NCBI GenBank assembly: GCA_044352985.1
Contig: JBILCU010000006.1
Location: forward strand, 1-64,000
Reading direction: 5' to 3'
Source of the DNA: JADJDM01 sp044352985
GTDB lineage: Bacteria; Bacteroidota; Bacteroidia; B-17B0; Aurantibacillaceae
Length of the DNA: 64,000 nt
Under the pieces are notes generated by a model. It was given only the letters and a program-made list of their open reading frames with translations. It ran no database searches and was not told where the DNA came from. This document shows positions 33,170 to 42,902 of this stretch, piece by piece; position 1 is the stretch's first letter, and every line of letters starts with the position of its first letter. The translations under genes were made by a program, and so were the position numbers.

Positions 33170-33312
33170 AATTAACACGAACTTATAAGTGTATGCATTT
33201 GCGTCAGCCCGTAAAATTATTTTTTTGCTTCCGCTACATTATGGTAACTACTTCGCATTTTTGTTTTAGTGTTACCTCAGCTGTTTTTCACTTTAACACT
33301 GCTTTGTTCTAA
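33170..33312 (+). repeat. attC-like site 23 (terminal, degraded)
   Basis: Opens AATTAAC (33170-33176). It keeps the site-14 family loop (GCTACATTATGGTAACTACTTCGC and GTGTTACCTCAGC) but has no recognisable closing core or right arm. It marks the right end of the array, next to the convergent cdaA gene. Confidence 0.5.
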
Positions 33313-33351
33313 AAAACATAGGAGTTAAAAATAAAAAAATGATGCTATAAA

Positions 33352-34143
33352 TTAATTTAAATTAAACTCCCTATTCAATAATCCCATCAATTGATCTGGA
33401 TTTAGGTGTGGTTTAATATCTCCGCTAATAGATAATGAAACAGCGCCAGTTTGTTCAGAAACGATAATGGCAATAGCGTCTGTTGATTCACTAATCCCGA
33501 CAGCAGCTCTATGGCGCATACCATAATGTGCGGGAAATTGCTCTTTTTCAGTTACAGGTAAAACACACCTAGCGGCAACAATTTTACTTCCTTTAATAAT
33601 AACTGCTCCATCGTGTAATGGACTATTTTTAAAGAAAATATTTTCGAGCATGCGCTCCGAAACTGCTGCATCTATTGAATCACCAGTATTTATATATAAA
33701 ATTAAATCTGTATTTCTTGTTAAAACAATTAAAGCGCCTGTTTTGGTTTCACCCATTTTGAAACAGGCAGAAATAATTGGTTTAAAATTTATATTTATAA
33801 AAGATGAAGAAGGCTTCTTAGAATTAGCTGAAAACAATGCCTTTAAAATACGATTTCGATTAATAAATTCATTTGTACCAACAAACAATAAAAATTTGCG
33901 CAGCTCCTGTTGGAAAACAATGATGATTGCAATTACCCCAACATCAATAAACTTACTTAAAATGGATCCAAAAAGCTTCATATCAAGAGCTCTAACAATA
34001 ATCCAAACAACATAAATTACAAATATGCCGGTAAAAATATTAACTGCGGGAGTTCCCTTTACTATAGCATACACTTGGTAAAGCAAAAAAGCCACCAGTA
34101 AAATGTCTAACGCATCTATAAATTGAAAGGTAATAAACAACAT
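33352..34143 (-). CDS. cdaA: diadenylate cyclase CdaA (c-di-AMP synthase)
   Basis: A 263-residue protein with three N-terminal membrane helices (about residues 10-30, 36-52 and 64-82) and a cytoplasmic DAC domain. DGA at 178-180 and RHR at 210-212 are the paired catalytic motifs that condense two ATP into c-di-AMP. Length is normal for CdaA. It lies 54 bp downstream of an FAD oxidoreductase gene on the same strand, so the two may be co-transcribed. It converges with the end of the cassette array and is the first clear core gene of the flank. Confidence 0.93.
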   Translation of the reverse strand: MLFITFQFIDALDILLVAFLLYQVYAIVKGTPAVNIFTGIFVIYVVWIIVRALDMKLFGSILSKFIDVGVIAIIIVFQQELRKFLLFVGTNEFINRNRILKALFSANSKKPSSSFININFKPIISACFKMGETKTGALIVLTRNTDLILYINTGDSIDAAVSERMLENIFFKNSPLHDGAVIIKGSKIVAARCVLPVTEKEQFPAHYGMRHRAAVGISESTDAIAIIVSEQTGAVSLSISGDIKPHLNPDQLMGLLNREFNLN

Positions 34144-34197
34144 ATATTAGTTAACGAAGATAAGAAAATAACCAGGAATGAAATAAAGAAAAAACGC

Positions 34198-35325
34198 CTA
34201 ATTAAATAATTTACTTGATGCCATTTCTCCTACTAGGCTTCCTATTGCTACACCCATTCCACCCATTCTTACAGCACAAACAACATTGTTTGATATAAAT
34301 TGTATAATTGGTTTTTTCTCACTACCAACACCCATTATCCCACTCCATCGTAAATCAATTTCAACCTGTTGATGCGGTACAATATTTTCGGAAAGCAATT
34401 TGTCTAATTGATTTTGAATCAAATCAGATAAACCAAATTTAGAAGTATTTTCTCCGGCAAAATCAAGATTTCTACCTCCACCAAACAAAATTCTATCGTC
34501 AATATTTCTAAAGTAATAATAACCGCTATCGTAATGGAAGCTGCCTTTTAAAGATAAACCAAGAATTGGCTTAGTAATTAAAACTTGTGCACGTGCCGGT
34601 TCAACATCGTTTATATTTAGAAGTTCTTTTGCAAATCCATTTGTTGCAACTATAACTTTATCAGACTTTAAAATTAAATTGTTTTTGCAGTTAATTTCTA
34701 CTTCGTTATTTGTATCGTTAATTGATGATACATCAATATGATTAAAAATTAAAATGCCTAGATGATATGCAACATCTAGCAGTTTGCGCATCATTAAACC
34801 GGTATTTATTTGACCCTCGGCTAGATTCTCAATGCAATACCTAAACCCCTTCATTCCTGACTCTATAATTTTTGAATGATTAATTTTAAAGGTTTCGTTT
34901 AATCCTGTAATTGGTTTAAGAAAGGAATTATATTTATCTATTTTTGCAGCGTTTATATCAAATGATTCTTCGGAATCAAAAACCTCATAACCTCCTAAAT
35001 GTTGATAATCCATATTTTCATCGCCAACTAAAGATCTTAGTTTTTTTAAACCACTATATCTAAAGTTTACCGTTTCCCAAACATTTTGTTCGGACATTTT
35101 GGTTAGATCATCAGATAGTTCTGAAACGCTCCCAATGCATGCAAACCCTGCATTCCTAGTGCTTGCGCCACTAGGCAAAATACCTCTTTCTATAACAGTA
35201 ACTTTTTTGTTCGGAAATTTAAGTTTAAAAGAAATGGCTGCATTTAAACCAACAATGCCACTTCCAATAACCACAAGGTCTGATTTATTAAAAAAATGTT
35301 GTTTTTCCCAATAACTAAGATACAT
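34198..35325 (-). CDS. FAD-dependent oxidoreductase (DAO family)
   Basis: A 375-residue protein. LVVIGSGIVGLNAAISFK (residues 17-34) is the FAD-binding Rossmann loop, VTVIERG the ribose-binding acidic end, and SGASTRNAGFA the DAO-type signature. The C-terminus (DLRWSGIMGVGSEKKP, VRMGGMGVAIG) holds the second flavin contact. It probably oxidises an amino acid or amine; the substrate is unknown. It lies upstream of cdaA in the same direction and diverges from the gene at 35384 across 58 bp. Confidence 0.88.
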   Translation of the reverse strand: MYLSYWEKQHFFNKSDLVVIGSGIVGLNAAISFKLKFPNKKVTVIERGILPSGASTRNAGFACIGSVSELSDDLTKMSEQNVWETVNFRYSGLKKLRSLVGDENMDYQHLGGYEVFDSEESFDINAAKIDKYNSFLKPITGLNETFKINHSKIIESGMKGFRYCIENLAEGQINTGLMMRKLLDVAYHLGILIFNHIDVSSINDTNNEVEINCKNNLILKSDKVIVATNGFAKELLNINDVEPARAQVLITKPILGLSLKGSFHYDSGYYYFRNIDDRILFGGGRNLDFAGENTSKFGLSDLIQNQLDKLLSENIVPHQQVEIDLRWSGIMGVGSEKKPIIQFISNNVVCAVRMGGMGVAIGSLVGEMASSKLFN

Positions 35326-35383
35326 AACACAATAAAAAATTCAATAATAACAACAATATTACTAAATTTACTCTCCAATTCTA

Positions 35384-38227
35384 TTGATGAAATTAGTTTA
35401 TTTATTTTACCTATTTATTGGTTTGTCATTTGGCTTAATTGCTCAACCATTTACCCCCGTAATAAATGGCAAAGTTGTCGATGAAAATGGTCCGCTTGCA
35501 GGTGCTGTAATAAGAGTTTATCAAGGATCCAAATTAATTAATACAGTTTCCACCTCTTCTGACGGAAAATATATTATTCAACTACCAATTAATGGTGACT
35601 TTGTTGTTAGTATTAGTAAACCCGAATTAGTCGGTAAAAAATTTCTTTTCTCAACAAGAGGAATAAGCGAAGAACGGTCAGCAGAAAAATTTAATCCAAT
35701 TGTGATTGAAGTTGAAATCAGAAAAAAAATTGGCGACATCAATTATTCCATTTACGATCAGCCAATGAGTAAATTTTACTTTGATGCTCCAAGAGATAAG
35801 TTTGAATTTGATATCAATTATTTAAATCAAATGCTCAAAGCACAAGATGCTATTTTTGCGCAGGAAGAAGATTACCTTAAAAGAGAAAAAAAATACAATG
35901 ACGCTATGAAGCTTGCCGAAAAGGCAATGGAAAAAAAAGACTATGATGCTGCCATTAAAAACTTTACCGAGGCAACTAAATTAATGCCCAAACAAAAATT
36001 ACCAATTGACGGAATTGCAGAGGCTACACGTTTAAAAAATGAAACCGAGGCGCAAATGCCAAACAATTATCCTGTTTTTGATGGATTGATTACAGATGAA
36101 AAAGGGCCGGTTGCCAATGTAAAAATTGAACTTCATCAGGGAAATAAAATTGTAAATTCAATTGAATCTGGGCTTGACGGTAAATACTCTATTCAGCTCC
36201 CAATAAATGGAGACTTTTACATCTGCCTTGTTAAGGAAGAATACATTACTAAAAAGTTTCTAGCATCTACTGTTGGCATAACAGAAAAAAGATTAAAACA
36301 AAAATTTACCCCTGTTTTTATTGAAACTAAAATCAGAAAAAAAGTTATTGAAATAGATTATTCCATGTATAATCAACCGATGAGTAAATTTTACTTTGAT
36401 GTGAAAAAAGATCGATTTGAATACGATTTGAGCTTTCAAAATCAAATGCAAAAAAACGAGACAACGGTTATTGAACAAGAAAAAATCGTTTTAGTGAGGG
36501 AAGAAAAATACAATAAAGCAATTGAAAATGCTGAAAAAGCGCTTGGAAAAAATCAATATGAAGATGCTATTAAGTTTTATACAGAAGCATCACAAATAAA
36601 ACCTAACGAACAAAAACCAAAAGATGGAATTATTGGTACAAACAAATTATATGACGCAGAAGTAAAATCAAAAATTAAAACGTATCAACCAATTGTTAAT
36701 GGTAAAATCTCTGACGTAAATGGACCTATTAGTGGGGCAACTGTTCAGGTATTGCATGGAAAAGAAATTATTTCAACTATTACAACAGGTTCAGACGGAA
36801 AATATGCGCTACAACTTCCAATTAACATGGATTTAATGATTGTTCTTAACTATAACAATTTCACTTCAAAAAAATTTATTGTCTCAACTAAAGGAATTAC
36901 CGAACAACGCTTGTACGAAAAATTTAATCCAATTGCAATTGAAACATCTATTCGGCCAATGATTGAAGGAATGGACTATTCATTGTACAATCAACCTATG
37001 AATAAAATTTATTTTGACGTGCCTAAAGATAAATTTGAATACGATATCGATTATCTGGATCAAATGTTAAGAGCAGAAGATAAATTAATTGAAGATGAAT
37101 TTAAGTATAAAAACACTCAAAAAAAATATGATGAAGTGTTTGCGAGTGCAGAAAAGTTTTTTTCAAAAAAAGAATATGAACGAGCAATATCTCAATATAA
37201 AGAAGCTTTAAAATTTAAACCAAAAGAAAAATTACCTGATGAACGCATTACTGAAATCAATCGATTAATTGCAGAAGCTGAGGCTGAGGCTAAGGCAAAA
37301 GCTGAAGCCATTAAAAAAGCCGAGGAGGTTGCAAAACAAAAAGAAATTGATGATGCCCGTATAAAAGCGGAGCAAGAAGCGAAACGCAAAGCAGAGGAAG
37401 AAGCTCGTATAAAAGCGGAACAAGAAGCGAAACGCAAAGCAGAGGAAGAAGCCCGTATAAAAGCGGAGCAAGAAGCGAAACGCAAAGCAGAGGAAGAAGC
37501 TCGTATCAAAGCGGAACAAGAAGCGAAACGCAAAGCAGAGGAAGAAGCTCGTATAAAAGCGGAGCAAGAAGCGAAACGGAAAGCAGAGGAAGAAGCTCGT
37601 ATCAAAGCGGAACAAGAAGCGAAACGCAAAGCAGAGGAAGAAGCTCGTATCAAAGCGGAACAAGAAGCGAAACGCAAAGCAGAGGAAGAAGCTCGTATCA
37701 AAGCGGAACAAGAAGCGAAACGCAAAGCAGAGGAAGAAGCTCGCATCAAAGCTGAAGAGGAAGCGAAACGTAAGGCAGAAGAAGAGGCTCGCATCTTAGC
37801 TGAAGAGGAAGCGAAACGTAAGGCAGAAGAAGAGGCTCGCATCTTAGCTGAAGAGGAAGCGAAACGTAAGGCAGAAGAAGAGGCTCGCATCAAAGCTGAA
37901 GAGGAAGCGAAACGTAAAGCAGAGGAAGAAGAGAAAAAAACAAACGATAAAAAACCGACTAGATATATTAGTCCACCACTTTTAGGTGGCGATAAACAAA
38001 AAACGACCACTGAAAAACCAGCTCATCCTTTATGTGCTAAATACCCTCAAGGTATCACTGAAGAAGATATTTACGACAAAGGGGTTCATATAATAAAACG
38101 AATAGTCGTTAAAGATAAAGATGCCTGGGTTTATACAAAGAAAATTTTTAAATGGGGTGGCAAAGCTTTTTTTAGAGATGATGTGCCGATCACTGAGTCT
38201 ACATTTGAAATGGAAACAAAAAAATAA
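35384..38227 (+). CDS. large surface/periplasmic protein: three regulatory-domain + TPR modules and a charged coiled-coil repeat
   Basis: 947 residues. A signal peptide (1-20, LIAQ) is followed by three tandem modules of about 210 residues. Each has a carboxypeptidase-regulatory-like beta-sandwich (GKVVDENGPLAGAVIRVYQG, LITDEKGPVANVKIELHQG, GKISDVNGPISGATVQVLHG), a Y-x-QPM-K-FD linker and a TPR pair (KKDYDAAIKNFTEATKLMP and alike). Residues about 658-849 are 12 copies of a 16-residue repeat (ARIKAEQEAKRKAEEE), a long charged helix or coiled coil. The last 100 residues are a compact domain. It may span the periplasm like a TolA-type rod. The 423-residue protein at 50343 shares the first module. 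Confidence 0.75.
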   Translation: MMKLVYLFYLFIGLSFGLIAQPFTPVINGKVVDENGPLAGAVIRVYQGSKLINTVSTSSDGKYIIQLPINGDFVVSISKPELVGKKFLFSTRGISEERSAEKFNPIVIEVEIRKKIGDINYSIYDQPMSKFYFDAPRDKFEFDINYLNQMLKAQDAIFAQEEDYLKREKKYNDAMKLAEKAMEKKDYDAAIKNFTEATKLMPKQKLPIDGIAEATRLKNETEAQMPNNYPVFDGLITDEKGPVANVKIELHQGNKIVNSIESGLDGKYSIQLPINGDFYICLVKEEYITKKFLASTVGITEKRLKQKFTPVFIETKIRKKVIEIDYSMYNQPMSKFYFDVKKDRFEYDLSFQNQMQKNETTVIEQEKIVLVREEKYNKAIENAEKALGKNQYEDAIKFYTEASQIKPNEQKPKDGIIGTNKLYDAEVKSKIKTYQPIVNGKISDVNGPISGATVQVLHGKEIISTITTGSDGKYALQLPINMDLMIVLNYNNFTSKKFIVSTKGITEQRLYEKFNPIAIETSIRPMIEGMDYSLYNQPMNKIYFDVPKDKFEYDIDYLDQMLRAEDKLIEDEFKYKNTQKKYDEVFASAEKFFSKKEYERAISQYKEALKFKPKEKLPDERITEINRLIAEAEAEAKAKAEAIKKAEEVAKQKEIDDARIKAEQEAKRKAEEEARIKAEQEAKRKAEEEARIKAEQEAKRKAEEEARIKAEQEAKRKAEEEARIKAEQEAKRKAEEEARIKAEQEAKRKAEEEARIKAEQEAKRKAEEEARIKAEQEAKRKAEEEARIKAEEEAKRKAEEEARILAEEEAKRKAEEEARILAEEEAKRKAEEEARIKAEEEAKRKAEEEEKKTNDKKPTRYISPPLLGGDKQKTTTEKPAHPLCAKYPQGITEEDIYDKGVHIIKRIVVKDKDAWVYTKKIFKWGGKAFFRDDVPITESTFEMETKK
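37355..37930 (+). repeat. 48-bp tandem repeat, 12 copies, in frame
   Basis: Twelve 48-bp units encode ARIKAEQEAKRKAEEE (eight copies) and EEE/ILA variants (four copies at the 3' end). Synonymous differences (AAAGCGGAG/AAAGCGGAA) show repeated partial duplication. The complementary strand is also open across it, by codon bias only. Confidence 0.95.
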
Positions 38228-38251
38228 ATCACTAAAAACAATTTAATTAAA

Positions 38252-38998
38252 ATGAAATTATTACAAGGAAAAACAGCTTTAATTACAGGAGCCTCAAGAG
38301 GAATTGGTAGAGGGATTGCGTTAAAATTTGCTGAACAAGGTGCAGATATTGCTTTTACATTTTTAAGTTCTATTGAAAAAGGTAAAGCCCTGGAAGTTGA
38401 GCTGGAAGCATTTGGCATTAAAGCTAAAGGTTACCAAAGTGATGCGGCTGATTTTAAAGCAGCTGATGATTTAGTCAATCAAATTGTGGCAGATTTCGGA
38501 ACAATAGATGTGTTAGTGAATAATGCGGGAATAACGCGTGATACTTTATTAATGAGAATGACAGAACAACAATGGGATGAAGTAATAAACGCAAATCTTA
38601 AATCTGTTTTCAACTTAACAAAAGCAGTGCAACGTCCAATGTTAAAAGCCCGAAAAGGCTCAATCATTAACATGAGTTCGGTAGTTGGGGTTAAAGGTAA
38701 TGCGGGTCAATCAAATTACTCCGCTTCTAAGGCTGGAATTATAGGCTTCACAAAGTCGGTAGCTCTAGAATTAGGCTCTAGAAATATTCGCTCAAACGCT
38801 ATTGCTCCCGGCTTTATTGAAACCGAAATGACGGGCGCATTAGACGAAAAAGTAGTTCAGGGATGGCGCGACAGTATTCCTCTAAAAAGAGGTGGAACTG
38901 CTGATGATGTAGCTAACCTAACCTTGTTTTTAGCAAGTGATTTAAGCGCATACATTACCGGCCAGTGCATCAATGTTTGTGGGGGCATGCTAACTTAA
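38252..38998 (+). CDS. fabG: 3-oxoacyl-ACP reductase FabG
   Basis: A 248-residue classical SDR with TGASRGIG (residues 12-19), NNAG in VLVNNAGITRDTLLMRM, NMSSVVGVKGNAGQSNYSASKAG (catalytic Ser, Tyr-x3-Lys) and IAPGFIETEM. The C-terminal YITGQCINVCGGM is the usual FabG ending. It performs the NADPH-dependent reduction step of fatty-acid elongation in the cytoplasm. It begins 24 bp after the previous gene and 13 bp before the next, so it is embedded in a + strand cluster rather than a fab operon. Confidence 0.93.
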   Translation: MKLLQGKTALITGASRGIGRGIALKFAEQGADIAFTFLSSIEKGKALEVELEAFGIKAKGYQSDAADFKAADDLVNQIVADFGTIDVLVNNAGITRDTLLMRMTEQQWDEVINANLKSVFNLTKAVQRPMLKARKGSIINMSSVVGVKGNAGQSNYSASKAGIIGFTKSVALELGSRNIRSNAIAPGFIETEMTGALDEKVVQGWRDSIPLKRGGTADDVANLTLFLASDLSAYITGQCINVCGGMLT

Positions 38999-39011
38999 TT
39001 CAATTCATTTT

Positions 39012-41093
39012 TTGAATATGCTCTTGTTTAATATTACCACACACTATTCATTGTGGTTTCTGCCATTATGTGTATTGTGTGGTTTGTTTTTTTCCTATTT
39101 ACTCTATCGTTTTAAAGCGCCAACAAAAGATGTTTCACCTAAAATTATCAACTTACTTTTTGTAATAAGAACACTTCTTATTTCTGCATTATTGTTTTTT
39201 TTACTCGAGCCTTTCATTAAAAGAATAGTTAATGAGAAAGAAAAGCCAATAATTATTTTAGCTCAAGATAATTCAGCTTCACTCATTAACACAAAAGATT
39301 CTGCCTACTACAGAAAAGAATATTTAGAAGGATTTAAAACATTTACCGAAAAATTAAAAGATAAATACGAAGTTTTTACTTATCGTTTTTCAAACACAAC
39401 CGAGTTAAACGATACTATAGATTTTAAAGGAAAAGAAACTGATTACTCTACTCTTTTTAGAGAGCTAGAAAACAATTATAGTAATCGAAATTTAGGGGCT
39501 ATAGTTTTTGCTTCTGATGGTTTATATAATAAGGGAGCAAATCCACTATATGCAAAACAAAACTTAAAAGCTCCTGTTTACTGCATCGCTCTTGGTGATA
39601 CAAACACCGCGAAAGATATCTACATTAAAAAAATTGAACACAACGAAGTTGCCTATCTTGGAAATAAATTTCCGATAAATATTTATGTTGAAGCAAAAAA
39701 ATTAATGGGCAAATCAGCCACATTAACAATTAAAAAGGGTGGGCAAAACTTAGTAAAACAAATTGTTTCAATTACTTCTTCATCCTTTCATCAATCTTTT
39801 TCTTTTTTACTGGATGCTGACAAGGCAGGCGTACAAATTTATACTGTTCAAATATCACCAATAAATGAGGAAACCAATAAAGCAAATAACATTCAAAATT
39901 TTGTAATGGAAATAATTGATACAAAAGAAAAAATTGCGCTCATTACGAGTGCACCTCATCCGGATGTATCTGCTATTAGGGAAAGTATGGAAGGAAATCA
40001 GAATTATGAATTGGAAACTTTTTTACTCGAAAACTTTTCTGGATCTGTTAAGCCTTATAGTTTGGTAATCTTAAATCAGGTAGTACTTAATACAGCTAAG
40101 GGAACAAAAATGTTGAATGATTTAAATGCTAATGCTACTCCGTGGTTTTTAATTTCATCTAGCGGTAACGATAAAATACCTGGGGCTGCTATTCAAAGTT
40201 TAAGCCCTAAAACGAATGATGCAGAAACTTATATTTCAAAGGAGTTTTCTTTATTTACATTAAGTGAAGAGTTTAAAAAATATACTAAAGATTTTCCGGC
40301 GGTAACTACTGTATTTGGTAACTATAATTTATCAAATTCGATGTCTACATTATTGTATCAAAAAATTGGTGTTGTTGAAACGGAAAATCCATTGCTTTCG
40401 TTTGGCATGAACGGAGAACAAAAATACGGAGTGTTTTTTGGTGAAGGAATTTGGAAATGGCGTTTACGCGATTTTGCCGATCATCAAAACCATAACCTCT
40501 TTAATGAATTAATTGGAAAGATCGTACAATATTTAAGTGTGAAGGCTGATAAAAGTTTTTTTAGAGTTAAAACAAAAAAAATTGTAAATGAGAATGAAGA
40601 TGTATTATTTGATGCTGAAGTGTATAATACTTCTTACGAACTTGTTTCTAATCCTGAGGTAACACTTGTTTTAACCAACGATAAAAGTCAGCAATTCAAT
40701 TACACGTTTACTAAAAACAACACTTCATACCAATTAAATATTGGAACACTTCCGCCTGGCGAATACACATACAAAGCCATTACAAATAACGGAACAAAAG
40801 CACTAGAACAAAAAGGTAGCATTACCATAAAAGAATTATTTATTGAACAAACACAATTAGTAGCCGATCATCAGTTCATGAGTCAATTGGCATTTAAACA
40901 TAATGCAAAACTATTTTACCCTAATCAACTTAACCAATTAGCAGATGAACTTCTAAATAGCCCAACTATTAAAACAATAACCTATTCGCACAAAGACATT
41001 AGCGAATTAATTGATTTAAAAGCAATATTTTTTATACTTCTTGGCTTATTAAGTTTTGAGTGGTTTATTAGAAAATACAATGGGCTTTATTAA
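39012..41093 (+). CDS. VWA-like membrane protein
   Basis: 693 residues. There are two N-terminal membrane helices (about 13-33 and 47-66) and then a von Willebrand A-like domain (IIILAQDNSASL with a DxSxS-like metal site; GAIVFASDGLYN). Extracytoplasmic beta-rich domains follow, and a last membrane helix near residues 668-686. The layout matches BatA/BatB-like and glutamine-amidotransferase-like Bacteroidota membrane proteins with VWA domains. The role is unknown. It overlaps the next gene by 14 bp, suggesting the two work together. Confidence 0.7.
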   Translation: MNMLLFNITTHYSLWFLPLCVLCGLFFSYLLYRFKAPTKDVSPKIINLLFVIRTLLISALLFFLLEPFIKRIVNEKEKPIIILAQDNSASLINTKDSAYYRKEYLEGFKTFTEKLKDKYEVFTYRFSNTTELNDTIDFKGKETDYSTLFRELENNYSNRNLGAIVFASDGLYNKGANPLYAKQNLKAPVYCIALGDTNTAKDIYIKKIEHNEVAYLGNKFPINIYVEAKKLMGKSATLTIKKGGQNLVKQIVSITSSSFHQSFSFLLDADKAGVQIYTVQISPINEETNKANNIQNFVMEIIDTKEKIALITSAPHPDVSAIRESMEGNQNYELETFLLENFSGSVKPYSLVILNQVVLNTAKGTKMLNDLNANATPWFLISSSGNDKIPGAAIQSLSPKTNDAETYISKEFSLFTLSEEFKKYTKDFPAVTTVFGNYNLSNSMSTLLYQKIGVVETENPLLSFGMNGEQKYGVFFGEGIWKWRLRDFADHQNHNLFNELIGKIVQYLSVKADKSFFRVKTKKIVNENEDVLFDAEVYNTSYELVSNPEVTLVLTNDKSQQFNYTFTKNNTSYQLNIGTLPPGEYTYKAITNNGTKALEQKGSITIKELFIEQTQLVADHQFMSQLAFKHNAKLFYPNQLNQLADELLNSPTIKTITYSHKDISELIDLKAIFFILLGLLSFEWFIRKYNGLY

Positions 41094-42897
41094 ATCGATA
41101 AAGAAGAAAATTGTTATTACCCTATTCTTTTTAGGAATGGTTTTTTCAGCTATTTCTCAAGACTCATCAGCCTTAAAAATTATAGATAAAGATTTTTTCA
41201 TTTACGACAAAGCGAATTTAAATCAACTATTAAAAAAAGACACAACGCAACATCAGCTTCCAAATTATTTAGAGAGAAATAGAATTGGTACAATCGGCTT
41301 TCCGAACCAACATTTATTATTGCAGTACCGTGATGATAACTTAGGGGCAATTTGGTTTAAGCCGACTTACGACAAACAACTTTTACTAAACAACAATAAA
41401 CTTTATCTGGAAACTCCAAAAGTAAACACATCTGTTTTTGCTGCAATAGGTTCAAAAAAAGAACAAGTATTAAAACTAAAACACGCCCAACAATTTGGTA
41501 AAAGTATTTTTGCAAATTTTAAACTGAACCGAATAACCGCAGAGAATTTTTATCAGTACCAAAAGAGTTTTGTAAACAATGTGTTGTTTTCCTTACATAA
41601 ACTCAACCCGGAAAAACGAGTTGGTTTTAGAACAAGTATTTGTTTTGATCGTTTTAAACACAATGAAAACGGCGGAATACAATCAGATTCGGTAATTGCT
41701 CAAAACATTTTTATTAATAAAAATCTTGTTCCTGTTAAAATGAGCAGTGCAAAACGAGATTATAGGGTGTTATCGGGGGAGGCTTTTATGATGTATCGAC
41801 TAAATAAAGACAGCAGTTCTTATAACGGACATTATTTAACAATTGGTGCAATCGGGTCAATTACAAAATCTGAATTTTTTGATAACCCTAACAATTCAAT
41901 TTATGACACAACTTACATAAATACTTTACTTACTCATGATTCTGTTCGTTTCTCTAAATTTTCGCCTGAGATTGCATATAATTTAGTTAATAAAAGAAGA
42001 TTCATTTCTGTTAGAAATCAAACAGACATCAATCGTTTTGCTGACGACGATACATCTGTTGTTTATCAATCACAAATAATCGGACAGGAATTTGCAATTA
42101 GTTTATTAAGCAATAAACTTCAACTGAAAGAAAAATCAGAATACATTTGGAATGGCTTTAATCAAGGCAATTATAAACTTAAACTAAATACCGATTTTTA
42201 CTTTTCTATTCTTGATTCAAAAATCGAATTAGAAGCAGTTGCAGAAAAAAGAAACCCTGATTTGTTTTACAACTATTTTAAATCGAATTACTTTTTTTGG
42301 GTAAATAAATTTGCTCCCACGCAATCTGTATTTTTAACTGCAAATTATAATTCCAAAAAAATCAACACAGAGCTAGGTCTTACTTATGTGCAGCAAAAAA
42401 ATCTGATTTTCATAAATGAAACGTTTACTCCTAAACAAGTAAACGGTTTGAGTTCTGCATTTCGATTAACACTTTCAAATTGGTTTAGAGTATATAAGTT
42501 TTATTTTACGAACACCATACATTTTCAGCAACAGCAACACGTTGCCTTTGCATTACCAACATGGTACACTCAAAACCAATTGTATTTTCAACACATTATC
42601 CGAAAAAACGGAATGGTATTTCAGTTAGGTGTGCAAGCAGAAATAATCGATAATATTAAAAGTATAAATTATGAACCAGCATTAAATTCATTTTTAATGT
42701 CTGAACAAGACAAGAACGTTAACACTGTTTATTTCATTGATGTTTTCAGCACATTAAAATATAAAGATCTTACCTTCTTTTTTAAAACAGAACATGTTAA
42801 TCAAGGATCTAACGGCACAAACTTTATGTTGATGCAAAACTATTATCAGCGCGATCGGGCGCTACGTTTTGGCTTACGTTGGAATTTTACAGATTAA
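41080..42897 (+). CDS. putative outer-membrane porin (Porin_10-like)
   Basis: 605 residues from the ATG at 41080, chosen because it begins a good signal peptide (GFIKSIKKKIVITLFFLGMVFSAISQ, shown in part) rather than the TTG at 41056. The body has the many short aromatic strands of a large beta-barrel and the segment FYQYQKSFVNNVLFSLHKLN seen in the putative-porin family of Bacteroidota. It ends with the strand LRFGLRWNFTD, a good outer-membrane C-terminal signal. It overlaps the VWA protein gene by 14 bp and converges with the aminopeptidase gene 6 bp away. Confidence 0.75.
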   Translation: MGFIKSIKKKIVITLFFLGMVFSAISQDSSALKIIDKDFFIYDKANLNQLLKKDTTQHQLPNYLERNRIGTIGFPNQHLLLQYRDDNLGAIWFKPTYDKQLLLNNNKLYLETPKVNTSVFAAIGSKKEQVLKLKHAQQFGKSIFANFKLNRITAENFYQYQKSFVNNVLFSLHKLNPEKRVGFRTSICFDRFKHNENGGIQSDSVIAQNIFINKNLVPVKMSSAKRDYRVLSGEAFMMYRLNKDSSSYNGHYLTIGAIGSITKSEFFDNPNNSIYDTTYINTLLTHDSVRFSKFSPEIAYNLVNKRRFISVRNQTDINRFADDDTSVVYQSQIIGQEFAISLLSNKLQLKEKSEYIWNGFNQGNYKLKLNTDFYFSILDSKIELEAVAEKRNPDLFYNYFKSNYFFWVNKFAPTQSVFLTANYNSKKINTELGLTYVQQKNLIFINETFTPKQVNGLSSAFRLTLSNWFRVYKFYFTNTIHFQQQQHVAFALPTWYTQNQLYFQHIIRKNGMVFQLGVQAEIIDNIKSINYEPALNSFLMSEQDKNVNTVYFIDVFSTLKYKDLTFFFKTEHVNQGSNGTNFMLMQNYYQRDRALRFGLRWNFTD

Positions 42898-42902
42898 TAC
42901 TA

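Larger units (their letters stand above)
158..33312 (+). mobile_element. integron-type gene-cassette array (no integrase in window)
   Basis: About 23 + strand cassettes are separated by attC-like palindromes. Each palindrome opens with a YAAC box and closes with a GTT core. In most cassettes from the second to the sixteenth, the bases after the opening GTT and before the closing AAC are reverse complements. They are exact over 8-10 bases in seven of these, have one mismatch in four and about two in the rest. In integrons the crossover at G^TT leaves one copy of this box at each end of a cassette, so this is the expected footprint. Gene content (toxin-antitoxin pairs, beta-lactamase, orphan DUFs, surface proteins) fits a chromosomal cassette array. 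The integrase and attI would be left of base 1, or absent. The right end is the last eroded site near 33,312, where - strand core genes begin. Confidence 0.85.

Noticed and set aside
37192..38010. Long - strand frame of Ser/Ala/Phe-rich repeats
   Set aside because: Mirror image of the 48-bp repeat and its codon bias inside the 947-residue gene.
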